This document shows positions 39,179 to 50,257 of a stretch of 64,000 bases of DNA, in pieces (within the stretch, counting starts at the first letter, position 1; every line of letters begins with the position of its first letter). The notes below the pieces were generated by a model. That model was not told the DNA's origin, did no database searches, and was given only the letters and a program-made list of their open reading frames with translations. The DNA comes from Paragonimus westermani. Lineage: Eukaryota > Platyhelminthes > Trematoda > Plagiorchiida > Troglotrematidae. Both the position numbers and the translations under genes were made by a program. The stretch is taken from assembly GCA_008508345.1 (NCBI GenBank), contig QNGE01000776.1, positions 62,001 through 126,000 of the forward strand, in the 5' to 3' direction.

Positions 39179-42100
39179 AATTCATAGCAAGGACCTGGTG
39201 TTTTTGATTGGGAAATATGCAGTTGCATTCGGTGATGTAGTCGGTCACATCATTTGATGTTATGGTGTTATCGTACGGTCGCAGCTGCAAGTCGCCTGTA
39301 TCTATCAAACCGATGTGAATTAGGCAATGTATAGCATCTGGTTTTTGGTAGATGGTGCTCATCTAATCAAACTTACCTATCAGACAATGTAGCTATTCTC
39401 GTCGAACTTCTACATATGTATATGATATCCGTTCATTCGCTGTGTTACCTCCATATATCAGAATTATGCTAAACTTTATGGAAAATTTTGTGAACGTATG
39501 CCTGTTTGCTTCCATTATGAATATAATTGTATGGTTTAAATTTAACGAGAACCATATGAAAACTTTTGTACTTCGGTTGTATTCGAACCAAAGAAAAGAA
39601 TACAATGTCTCCACATGATACGTGCTTTATCTGCCGAGCTAAGAAATCAAGTAAGCAGCCTTTAAGCTCAATATTTTGACTCATTTGCTAACATACTTTC
39701 GTGTATGGTGTAGAATGTGCTCAACGATCCCTAGGAAAGACGGGCTATGCCAGATCTCAATTTTGTTCCATCTAAACTAACAAAGCTACTGCACTAATTT
39801 CCCCAAGGACAAAGTATAAATAAAAGCCGTTGATGAATTTCTGCGTCAACTCTTTCTGAAGTTTTATCCAAATTTTCAAAACCAGGAAAATTGGGCGAAT
39901 TTTGTTTGATGTAATGTGAGCACTCGAGTCAAAATATAGTAGTTGTCAACATCAAAATCAACTGCAGGTGACAGACGACACGCTAAACGCAAGCACGCTA
40001 TCGTTGTTTTTGGCCAATATTCGAACGAAACTATACTTATCACTTGAGTTGTTTTAAACTCAGAAGTTATGGAACAGTACTTGTTAACATTATTATTTCT
40101 GGAGGCACACAGTGTGCATTGACTCACCAACACCGTTTTGTGTATACACTTGACACTGCAACTACTTCTCATAATTGTATTCAATAACATTTCAACAACA
40201 AAATAGATAACACCTGGTCGCCATTATGTTTCATCACAATTAACGGCAGTATGTCGCTTGTGAGTCCAAGTGCTTAACTGGGGTACAACTACGGAAGACA
40301 AGTGTACTAAAGATGAGGAATGTAGCAAAGTTTGCTGGAAAATTCAAGAACCAAAGCACGATATAGCAAAAGCTTAACTAGAATCACTGATATGACTTGG
40401 TTGTTATTCCACGTGATGCTCTCTTCCTGAGCCTACAATCCGGAAAAATCTTAGATGAGGATGAACAGAATCCTGTATCACTGTTCACATTTGTGATTGT
40501 TGTGTTCTAAACTAAAATGTGACAACTGAAACAACCTGCTGGGTGGGCATCTTGTGATATGAAAATAAAGAGTGATCTCCGACCAAAGTCCAATCCGAAG
40601 AATAATTTGATGTATTTCCAAATGACACGCAAGGTCATTCATCATCCAGTGTGCCCGTTTTTACCAGTCGATTGTCCGCTTGATTTGTTTTTATCGTGAT
40701 GCTGTCTTCTGGTCCAATAGCGCTGTCGGTTTCCTGAAGGTTTCTTTTTGGTTTTTATTGATTGCACGATGTTGCTAATTGTGTTCGACTGTGCCAACTA
40801 ATGCGTTTCGCCACTTGATCATTCTTTCAATGACTCATTAGTAAAGGCACGTGAGACTGCTAATCGGTTTAAACTTGTGTCAGCTGAGCCCAAAGGTCGG
40901 TTACAGCTACTATCACACCACCTACGAGTACGAAATCGCCCATTTACTCCAAATAAAAATCTGAAGAGAAGAAAAATTTTCCCTTTTGCATACAACGATT
41001 TATACACGAGCAACCGCGTTTAGCAGGCTGATTTGCAATAAACTTATCAACAACACTTACCACTTCCGCCATTCCGCAGTTTGCTCAGCATCCCTCCGGT
41101 CTACGACCAAATACATGAATGAAAACCGCATCAGTTTTTCGTAACTCTGTAGCCATTAATAATGGGCCGTACACAAACCGGAAGTATAAATTTAAACCTT
41201 TCAATTAAAGTTTCAAACCAAATGCAACAAATTACATGGGCATTAAAATTGCAACGGCCTTGATAACATGACAACAAGTTACGGACACAACATCATATGG
41301 TCCCTTCAGAGTAGGCTACGTGACTTTACTAATGCTGGTCAACAATTCTAGCTGATTTCGGTGCCCATTAGGCATATGAATTTTGCGACAAGTTTCCGTT
41401 ACAATGCTTTTGTATCGGATAATCCCGTTTGGTTAGGCAGTTCCCTTGAGTGAACACAACAGAAATGTTTGTCAGATTTCGGTACTGTTCAAGGTTAAAC
41501 GCATTTTACTCAGTTCTGCTCATACATGGTGCGTTTCTACTACTTTCAGATCTGTCATCCGAACGTAAAGATTTTTAGGTTTAACATTGTGTCAGGTGTA
41601 GCACTTTGTTCATCGTAGTGTTATGAGTTTATCAAGCAGTCTGTCAAAAGCGAAGGTTTTATTGCTGAATTCTCGGCAGAATACTAAAAAACGACACAAG
41701 CAGATTTGAACTGCCTCACCGACAGTTACCGAACCGTTAAAAAGTTCGTTGTCGAGATGTACTTTCTGCCGAGAAATACGTGAGTTGATCAAATCTCTAC
41801 GACAGAAATCACGCTGTAACTCGAGACACAACCCCCGCGATATTGAAGCCGTGTTACTAACTGGTTCACGTTGTAATGCGATTGTTATTAGGTGAAGAAA
41901 CAGTCACACACTAGTTGAGGTACACTGCTAAGTAATAACTACAGCGACTAACTCATTTCATAAAGTGTAAACCACCTGGAAAAAATATACATGTAACACA
42001 TGTTTGATCATTTTATTACGTACTAAAACGCACCGCCGACTGGGTCACGGACCTCCGAAAAATCTGCAACCCAAAGAGATAAGCTAGACTAGGTCGGTAC

Positions 42101-43704
42101 TAAACATATTATAACCATTTTGAAGGCATCGTAACATCTACCTAAAAACCATTACCCGCAATATCATTTTCAGACAAACGTCTTTGTTAGAAGAAGAATG
42201 AAGGTTCAAATGACCAATTTCTGTGTGCGATTCATGGATAAGGTTGCTTACAGTGTTGACAGAAATAGCTTTTTCTTAACGTCTTCTTAGGGTTAAACAC
42301 GCACTAACCATGTGTTTATGTACAAACAAAATGGATTCTTGTAAATTCCGGTCGATCATCATTTACATAAGAGGTTATCAGTACAGTTATTTATCTGGTA
42401 CGCTTCCTAATCTACTCTCACAGATTATCGAACGTGAACATTCTCCATACTTTTGATCCACTATGTTTTAAAGTTTTAGGTTGCCATACTTGCCTGCCCC
42501 ATACGCATGCTACTTTGATCAAGATAACCCTCCTGCATATTCGTTTTTCATCTGAAAACGACAAACAGTGAAATTTCAGATCAATATTGAAACAAGAACC
42601 AGCGGTCTTCGTCCATCATATATATAAATCCTGTACTACAAGTGAACCGTGGACTAGCTAACGTATTCGGATTAAATAATCATAAATAGAGGTTTTTGCA
42701 TCAGTGAAGCCGGTGAGGTTTTTCAAAACAATTTCACGCCAAATAGGTTGTCTATCAGTTACAAACATTGTATCGCGTGTAAACATGTGTTAACAAGCGC
42801 AGTTGCTTAGTTGGTCATTCTGATTGCAGTCGTGCCTAGGCTGCCTGATGTGACTTGCACTGCCCTCGTTGCACTGGTACGTTCTTCACTGTGGTGTTTC
42901 TTCATGTGTATCAGTAGACATATCAGTATAGTTACCACAAATTGGGTGTATGAGATCAACGACAGTCTGCAACTGTATCACGTTCGCTCAACAGTTGGAT
43001 TCTTGCTGTAGAATTTAAACACCGTTTTCTTTACTGTGACTCTTTTTTGTACGACTGTATGAACATCACAACGTTGCACCGATAGAAGATTTTCTTTGAT
43101 AAAGTCCTCACAAGAAAAAAATACCTTTTTCAAAATAAGTGTCGACGTACGGGTTTCAATTTGGTAAAGCGGCTAGAAATCTCGTGGCACCAGATCAACG
43201 ATTTTCCTGGCACACACCTACATTGAATAACCTTTTCAAAACTAGAACAGCAGATTGGCCACGTGCACATTCTGTCACATTTTCACTACAATGACTGCCT
43301 CATTTCTAATGTGATATCGTGATGACTAGTGCTGGCTTAGATTAGATTAGCTCATTTTTACAGAAAAGTTTAAGTGCAACACGATGATAAGGGGTGATTG
43401 TCATATCGAGATTGATTTCTCATGAGAAGTTTCGATGGTGAACACCCTCGGAACGTCAGTTGGTTGTTTGTTCGATAGGATCAACCGGTTTGTCAAGGTA
43501 TTAGCATACTCAGGAAGTATTCCTGAACTTTGTTCACGACACATCACGTAGCTGTGAAAACCGTGGGCACATTATCACAGTACGTGGACCTGTGTTCGCT
43601 TCTGACAAACTTGCCACCTGTACACATTAAAGCGTTACTAGTTGACCAGATCTACCTACACCGATTCTGAACTATAGAATTAGCAACTGAATGGACTTCT
43701 TCTT

Positions 43705-43830
43705 TTCAGAGCTGGAAGAAGAAAACCGTGGACATGCGGTCAGGTGGCTAGTGGTCTACGTCAATTTCGCACCCTAAAATGACAGTGTGGGTCTACCGTA
43801 AACCTGGAATGCTTGTCTTCGTGTGCAGCT
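43705..43830 (+). pseudogene. Possible PLE reverse transcriptase scrap
   Basis: A short frame reads ELEEENRGH and, after a stop and a shift, KMTVWVYRKPGM, which resembles the PLE RT segment after the active site (FLDV...VYRKPTWTG). No other PLE motif could be tied to it with confidence. Confidence 0.3.
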
Positions 43831-44694
43831 GTAAATATCTTTCACCTCAAAACAAATCGTGATCATTCAATCCAGTAACTGGTGTATAGTGGCCTTACCC
43901 AATTTTATGTCTGATCGTTGTCGGCTTTCGGTGGATCAGGACGAGTGCATCTTAATTTGAATCATTTATTCGAGGAAATATGTAAACACCAAAGTGTGTG
44001 GTTGATCACCGGTCGACAGTGAAAACAATCAGAAACGGCGTTGGCCTACTTAGCCTACTCGGGTTACGAAATCCGTTCTGGATGTCACACATATCCATCC
44101 ATCGTTTCACATGTGTGCAAACAAGATGCCTGCCACCTCGCATACTGATGTCCGCACAAGCCACGGGAATCCGGTTTTGAGTTTCAGATATGTGTCTATA
44201 AAGGAACAGTGTACAGGCGCTACATTTTTCATGTTCTTTCGTAACTGGTAGACATGACACAGCACACTGTAATTACGATTCTAACTTTCGAACATTGGGT
44301 TTAAAATGATAGGCTGTATCACCCGAACTCCTGATATCTGTTGTATCATGACTGAAATCACGACGACTCATCGCAAACCAGCTTACCAACTCTCTGGTTC
44401 ACGTGTGAAGAATCGTCCAGCTGTGTTATAACAACATACGTACAAAAACGAGATGCACTGCCGACCGTTTAGATGGCACGTTGAATATCAGATGATATAT
44501 TTACATTTATTATGAACTCCATTTCAAGAATTCTTGAAAAATGTTTTGACAAAACTGCGGTTTAGTTTTTTATGACTGGTGCACGTACTAATATTTACAG
44601 TAATTGGTTTTCATAAATACGGCCCGAAAAAATTTTGATCGTTGCCAGCAGTCCATTTGTTGCACATTCGTTATTTTGAACGCAGAGTGGTTAA

Positions 44695-44790
44695 GTCGAG
44701 CAAATAACATCGCCACGGACATCCGGGATTTGAACTCAGGACATTCCAATCCCGAGGCAACCGTGTTAACCACTGCGCCATTGACCTCAC
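44695..44790 (-). repeat. tRNA-like head of a short interspersed element
   Basis: The minus strand has TGGCGCAGTGGTTAA, an almost ideal pol III A box, and 30-odd bases later GAGTTCAAATCCCGG, an almost ideal B box. This head resembles that of the hammerhead-bearing element just downstream on the + strand, but no hammerhead follows. It is probably a 3'-truncated copy in inverse orientation. Confidence 0.6.
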
Positions 44791-44834
44791 ATTAGGCACG
44801 ACCGAATTATCCAATCTGAACACTCAACCACTCT

Positions 44835-45025
44835 CGCTTGTGAGCAGTGATCAGATTGCCTGATTGTCTCGAGAGTTCAAATCCCGGCCGTGGCAAAAAT
44901 ATGCACTACTGATGAGCTCTAATGAGAACAAAACTCGAGTCTGGTGCCTCCTTTCGAAAGAGGCTGACTGGAAAGTCTATCTGAATGCGAAGGCTGCGAT
45001 CAAATGTGAGTGATGGTCAACTTCG
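44835..45025 (+). mobile_element. Hammerhead-bearing tRNA-like short element (SM-alpha-like), copy A
   Basis: A pol III-like head (GTGAGCAGTG..., B box GAGTTCAAATCCCGG at about 44873-44887) leads into ATATGCACTACTGATGAG, a hammerhead, and a body ending GAAGGCTGCGATCAAATGTGAGTGATGGTCAACTT. Similar sequence recurs twice near 63 kb. In schistosomes, SM-alpha repeats are known to combine a pol III promoter with a hammerhead, and the layout here is the same. It is non-coding and non-autonomous. Confidence 0.7.
44903..44947 (+). ncRNA. Hammerhead ribozyme in short element copy A, probably inactivated
   Basis: Helix I is GCACUA (44903-44908) with UGGUGC (44942-44947), all paired with one G-U. The core CUGAUGA is at 44909-44915. 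Helix II has CUC/GAG around UAAU plus G-C closure with two bulged A residues. Helix III is ACU/AGU around CG, and the cleavage C is at 44941. The conserved GAA reads AAA at 44930-44932, so catalytic G12 is mutated and cleavage is unlikely. Confidence 0.75.
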
Positions 45026-45339
45026 AAATAAACCAAATTCCCGACTACTCATCAGTAACCATGCAACTAAGCTGTTTGTTTACACCAGTAGATTTGGAGA
45101 CTGTTGGTATAATTCATGAATGACAGCGTATTACGCTATCGTGATCGATCCTTATCGGTTATTGTTAGGTCAAACTGAATGAATTTTTTCATGTAAGATG
45201 CGTAAGAGGAAACCGGCAAAAATGTACTGGTTTGTTTACTCGTTACTACAGTACAGAAATCTGCACATGTTCAGTTCATATCAGGTAGGCTGTTTACCTT
45301 GTAAATATATTCCATCCGGACATTACATTTCACCAATAG

Positions 45340-45496
45340 ATATGCAAATTATTACCGTGTGAACGACTCGCTCTATCGAGACTTGATCAAAACCTACGGA
45401 ATACGGTTTGTCATCAATGTTCAGGGGACAGCGAGGAAATTTCACATTCTACCGCTTACGATGAACATTGGATCCGGTCTGGCACTACTTGGATTG
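45340..45496 (+). CDS. P2X: P2X purinoceptor, internal exon (start of TM2)
   Basis: The first base completes the Arg codon of NFR, giving NFRYANYYRV; vertebrate P2X has NFRFAKYYRD. The exon continues with LIKTYGIRFVINV, whose Lys corresponds to the ATP-binding lysine of KAYGIRF, then KFHILPLTMNIGSGLALLGL, which enters the pore-lining second transmembrane helix (vertebrate: IPTMINIGSGLALLGM). The acceptor AG is at 45338-45339 (caccaatag) and the donor GTGAGT is at 45497. The 52 complete codons end in phase 0, exactly where P2X genes commonly split TM2 from the cytosolic tail. A repeat cluster begins only about 100 bases downstream, inside the following intron. All residues expected for ATP binding in this segment are present, so the channel looks functional here. 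Confidence 0.94.
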
Positions 45497-45599
45497 GTGA
45501 GTAGTATGTTTTCAATAACTTAAATGTCCGAAAAAACACGGACTTACGCTTACCTGTTACCTCATCATGTAAAAGCGATTGCAGTATTTCAACTAACGA

Positions 45600-46031
45600 A
45601 TCATTTATACGTAATAAGTAGCGTGGCAGATTTATGAATTTAGATGAGACTCTGTTACCCACCCGTCCCACTGTCTCATATGGAATCCACCAAATGATCC
45701 AAGGGATCGACTGCCCCGGCAATATTTCTCACAGTTCATGCTGGAATCCACCAACGCCACTGCTGAGCATAGAAATTGTATTACTAATAAGTAGTGTGGC
45801 AGATTTATGAATTTAGATGAGACCCAACTGAATCATTTGGTGGATTCCATACGATACAGCGGGACGGGTGGGTAACAGAGTCCAAATGTGAGATTTCCCA
45901 GCTCACGGTGTGGCTTCGTAGCTCAGCTGGTAGAGCGCTTGCCGCGTTGAGGCATGCTGTGTCTGTCGCTGGTTCTTATCCAGCCGAAGCCCTGACTTTT
46001 CACAGTTGTGTCTCATCTAGAATCATTTATA
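45600..46031. repeat. tRNA-headed repeat cluster, inverted and permuted units
   Basis: Two same-orientation copies of ATAAGTAG-GTGGCAGATTTATGAATTTAGATGAGAC occur at about 45615-45651 and 45787-45824. A GGTGGATTCCATA...GGGACGGGTGGGTAACAGAG segment occurs inverted at about 45655-45700 and direct at 45831-45878. The + copy then runs CCAAATGTGAG..., the tRNA-like head at 45912-45991, a linker, and the first bases of the body again (GTCTCATCTA, to about 46031). The reverse complement of the unit at 830-1110 has the same order, body then head. Confidence 0.7.
45912..45991 (+). other. tRNA-like sequence (head of the repeat unit)
   Basis: A 7-base-pair acceptor stem (GGCTTCG/CGAAGCC), a D arm (GCTC/GAGC with AGCTGGTA loop) and a T arm (GCTGG/CCAGC, 7-base loop) form well, and A-box and B-box sequences are present. 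The anticodon arm does not fold canonically: a 7-base loop leaves no stem, and the best stem has a mismatch with a 9-base loop. I read it as a tRNA-derived pol III promoter and not as a working tRNA. Confidence 0.6.
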
Positions 46032-48119
46032 CATTTTTTAAAATCCATTGGAATGTTTAAGGCATTAGGCTCTCTTTGTACAATTCACCGGAACATTGGG
46101 AAGGCGTGCGTTACGACGTTTCATTGTTCGGATTTTGTCGCGTCAACGATTTACTGGAAATTATTCCGAATGTTTACATCGCTGCGTGTGACAATAAGGA
46201 TTGAGCGAATTGGCTGTAGATGGCAAGCTAAATGGCTATTGCAAAAGCAAACTGACGACATAAGGGTCTTTTGCACACTTGAGCTGTGTCTGAACAACAC
46301 GGTTTTGCCAATATACGATTGATACTAAGTTAAAATTTTGTTAAGTTGCTGGTCAGGTCAATGTGAAGGTCGGTTATCGCGATCGACGCCACTAGCCTTC
46401 TTACTCAGCTATCTGCCTGATGGCTAACATGTGCCACCAAATGAGTCAACCATTTGGGCGCGTGTTCGGTTGTCAACCGCTGAAAAAATTTGCCCTTCTG
46501 CCATCCTAAACAACATTTTCAGTACAGGTGAACCAGCAGTCAGCTTGTGCAACAGAGTCAGGTGATCTGCATGTCACTATTGGGAAAATTACGCTCTATG
46601 CTGACAGAAACAAGGGTAATTAGGGGCCGAGGTTTGTGTGGTTCAAAGTGAACTGCAACTTATCACCCAAAGCTTCCAACCAATGATTCCTACGATTTGA
46701 CAGTACTACGAAAACAGTGACACTAGACGAACAGCGCTTCCTTGACGTCCTAGTTGATTAGATTCGAATACCACGAATCGCGTTTAATAGTTACTACTTA
46801 TTTCATCAGTCACACTTTAAGTTCTCCGTGTGTGATATGACTTACATAATCAGTCAGAGCCAATGGCATATATCCCAAGGCAAGTGGTGCCCACACGAAC
46901 TAAGTCCGACTGGATAAGAAGACTAGCTTATGGGAAACATTATCAACCAATCTGAAACACTAGTCAGCAGTCTCTAGCCGTTGATACAAAACACCCGAAA
47001 AATCGATCTATGTGTTCACTGGCCAATTTATACGATTAAATGTAGCCGCCGAATCGTATCTGACTGTCGCATTGGTAACCAGTGTGAAGGGTCCGTGCAA
47101 CAGGTTGTAAACTCCCAGCCAATGAATTCAGTATAAATGAATAGTCATACTGTAAGTTAGGGCTTCTCATGAACTGTTTCTCTGTCGGAGGAAAAGTGAT
47201 GAGGTATTTTCAATAAAATCCCGCCGAACTGTTACATCAACAAAACTTGAAAGTTAGAACTTTGCAAACACGCCATGGTGTAGTGCACAGTTCACTCCCA
47301 ACTACCACTATTCGCGTCTGTGAAATTTACTCTGAGGTTAACTAACCCTGCAAAGACTATGTAAGCGACTTATCAGTCAGGGCTACCGAGGAGGTCAAAC
47401 TGCTCCAGAACGTACTGGATAACATTACCTAATCCGTTTGCAACGGTCTTGACAATGGCCAGTTTGACTGAAGACCTCATGAGAGGACAGATTAACTTTG
47501 TTTATTTATTCTCATCTTGGCTACACGAAGGTCTGTCATTCGTCTTAAAAAGTGCCAACCTGTGCGACCTAATTGGTTTGTTGAAATATCGAACCGAAGC
47601 AATGAACTGGAGTAACTGATGAAGCCAGCAGCTCGGATCAGTGATTTGGTCTTTGATTGTTTCTCACGCCACCAGAATGTTGTAGTATTGAAAAGTTACA
47701 GGACAACATGTAATTACGAAGGCTTGTTAGATAACTGAATTATAATCTGTCCGAACAACCTTATGGTTAATTGGGGTCGAAGGCTGGCCGAACAACACTG
47801 CACATTTTTGAAGACCTTGGAATAGAGTACAAACTAACCAGGACACAGTTCATATTCTTTCATGGTCCATTCTTTGAAAATATTGCACACAGTATTTATT
47901 AGTAACAGTGAATCAAGAATTGTGTTTGTTTGCAGCTTTGCTTTTATGAACAGGAATGTTGTGCAAACCAGGTGAACGAGTTATAAATCGGAAATTATTT
48001 AAGGCACGTGAGACGCAGATAAACGCAATCCGCAAAGGGTAGCAGATCTTGTGTTATGAACGCGAAGAAAAGAAGCATGACTTTTTTTGAGTCACTAGTT
48101 TTGACAGACTGTTATTGAA

Positions 48120-48861
48120 TATCGTGAATTTGCCCAGTTTAGTCATGAGCAAAAACGCGTAGCAGGCAAGCTTGTTTTCAGTGCTTCATCATCAGACTAA
48201 ATACAACACATTTGTATGGGTTCGCTGGGGGTAGTATGTCAGTGGGGTGAGGGATGGTGATCATTATTGTTCAGTTAGTCAAACTCGTGAAATCTAGTTA
48301 TGTAGGCCAGTGAATTGGATTGTAATCGTTTTCGGAAAATCGGTACTCCTACGTAACAGATCGATCCGGGCTATCGATACAGGGCCACGGAAGGTTCAGT
48401 GTTTTGACCAGACGTTTTTGTGAGCATAGCGGGGGCGAATGTAAGCGGATTGCGATGGCTTCTGCAATGGCTAGTAGGCGACCTTTGATCCACTTTGATT
48501 GCGCTCCACCGACTCGATAGATAGGCTTGAACGAATCGGCCGGGTTGATCAGATGATTCGATTCCAACAAATGATTAGCGATCGTTGATGAGCAAACCTT
48601 TATCGATCCGCGAGCTAGCCACGCCGGATGATGCTCCCGCATGCGTTCAGATAGTCGCCTTGTTGTGCGGCCTATGTAGCTTGTTCCACAGGAAAAAACG
48701 AAACGGTAAACGCAAAAAGAGGCAGCATGTACAAGCAATATATCTTTCAGCTGGGGACGCAAAACTGGTGTGGATGTAAACCGAATACGTAATTGAGCTG
48801 CGAAATAGGTTTTGTTAAGCGATACTTTAAGTTTCCTGGTTATATTGTTATTGAATAGCAT
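48120..48861 (-). mobile_element. Penelope-like element, copy 4, 3' end only
   Basis: The minus strand carries only the linker and GIY-YIG domain followed by a 3' tail of about 230 bases that ends in a segment with a 7-base inverted repeat (TTTAGTC/GACTAAA, 48138-48144 and 48195-48201). No RT motif was seen upstream to about 49100, so the copy is 5'-truncated, as expected when target-primed reverse transcription stops early. It is antisense to P2X in its last intron. Confidence 0.75.
48349..48861 (-). CDS. Open GIY-YIG endonuclease frame of PLE copy 4 (truncated element)
   Basis: There are 170 residues without a stop. Residues 1-45 are linker-like (AAQLRIRFTSTPVLRPQLKD). CVYRF at about 50 and SYIGRTTRRL near 61-70 form the GIY-YIG core, followed by MREHHPAWLARGSIK, ANHLLESNHLINPADSF and AIAEAIAIRLHSPPLCSQK, which carries the expected Glu, and NLPWP at the end. 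All signature residues look intact, in contrast to copies 1-3. The ATG at the start is inside the former polyprotein, so there is no evidence that it is translated alone. It is most simply a young dead fragment. Confidence 0.7.
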   Translation of the reverse strand: MLFNNNITRKLKVSLNKTYFAAQLRIRFTSTPVLRPQLKDILLVHAASFCVYRFVFSCGTSYIGRTTRRLSERMREHHPAWLARGSIKVCSSTIANHLLESNHLINPADSFKPIYRVGGAQSKWIKGRLLAIAEAIAIRLHSPPLCSQKRLVKTLNLPWPCIDSPDRSVT

Positions 48862-50257
48862 ACATAAGCAATGAAATTACGCCGCTGTCGATCACGCGTT
48901 GAACACGGGTCGTGAAATTGATTTGGAAGACATCGAGCCAACTTGCCATCTGTTCCGAACAACCCAAGAATGCACAGTTGTACAAACGGCGGAAATCGCT
49001 GCGGATAATAACGCAGCAAGTAACTACGGCTCCTCGAATAATTATCTGACAGTCTTAAATCGATCTTGAGCGGTGGCTTGCTCTAACCACTGGGAAGACC
49101 GAACAGCCTTTATCACGTACTAAAGATTTTAGTCTACCCCTATCCAAAATCACGTAACCTAAATGGTCATAATGGCTTCATTGATGTCAGTGGCTCAACT
49201 TACTTCACTCTCAACAAGTCAGAGAACCTAACGGAATATTGACAACTCTGTGTAGATACTCTCGATTTATCAAATGTTACCATTGATTATTCTAGTGAAT
49301 CATCATTTAACTTGAATTCCAAAAAACATTTGCAATTAGTTCGCTTGTACTCAACTAACATATGAGTCAGGATCGAGGTGTTATCAGTAGACAGAGTCAC
49401 CTGCTGCTCACTTATTTATCCAATCAATTTAGCCTGAAGTTTTAGTGACAGTCAAAAGTTTCTCCGATGTGTGCACATTTTCATGCCTACGACGATGTCG
49501 AAGAAGTGTAATATGATAGTACGATATGATACTATCTGGTATGTAGGAAATTGTGCCACAACATCAGGTGGGAAGCATAAGGAGCAACTGGTGGCCATCC
49601 AACTACCCATCGGTCCATGTTCCATATTTCATTACATCAGACGTGCATGCGTAAGCCAAGTCCTACTGGTACTACAGTAGGCAACTGTGCATAATTTCCC
49701 TGAGTTCAGACACAGAATTTTTCCCAGGCAAGATCAATGGTAAATCTATTGACGAAAATCTTATCCAACTGGTGGTCCAACTAGTGTTTTAGCGTAATGT
49801 ATAAAGTTTCTTATCCCATTCTGCTGACACCGGCTGGCTCGATTCAGAAGACAGCTCCCATATACTTGTGTCATTCGTTACAGCCCAAGAAGTTTAGGTT
49901 CAGAAAGATCTGTTAACTTCTCGTTATTTTTCAGGTGAAACTATAAACACTGGAAGCGGACTTTTCCACCTTGCATCGTACAGGTTTTACGAATCCCTTT
50001 GTTCGTAGCAGTTAAAAACACATGATAGAAGAACTAGAACGCATTAATGGGAAATAACCACATAATCTTTTGATATTTACAATGGTGGGCGATAATCACT
50101 GCCCTCGAGTGCATTGTTTATTATTGATGAAACAACAGTGTGATTTACGATGGATTGTTTACACTGCTTACAGCCACTTTAACGGAATATTGGAAGTGTA
50201 AGACAGATCTTGGAAGTGCTCAATGTAAGTAATCTTTTTTTAAACATCTTCCCTCAG

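Larger units (their letters stand above)
34144..45339 (+). other. P2X intron of about 11.2 kb
   Basis: The intron is bounded by GTAAGT at 34144 and AG at 45338-45339. It contains tRNA-like relics at 35672-35735 and 39128-39178, a possible PLE reverse transcriptase scrap at 43705-43830, and short repeats at 44695-45025. I saw nothing recognisable in 34144-35670, 35740-39120, 39180-43700 or 43835-44690. Confidence 0.85.
45497..50257 (+). other. P2X intron of about 4.8 kb
   Basis: The intron is bounded by GTGAGT at 45497 and AG at 50256-50257. It holds the tRNA-headed repeat cluster (45600-46031) and an antisense PLE fragment (about 48120-48861). Bases 46032-48110 and 48870-50257 show no recognisable gene. 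Parts of 46340-47500 are slightly richer in G+C and may be an unrecognised old transposon. Confidence 0.85.

Noticed and set aside
45035..45060. CTGATGAGTAGTC on the minus strand near short element copy A
   Set aside because: The spacing to the nearest GAA does not allow a closed helix II, and no helix I strands match.
45912..45991. A functional tRNA gene
   Set aside because: Acceptor, D and T arms fold, but the anticodon arm does not, and the sequence is part of a repeat unit present elsewhere in the window.
46340..47500. A possible old retroelement suggested by slightly higher G+C
   Set aside because: Six-frame reading gave only scattered weak resemblances and no ordered motifs.
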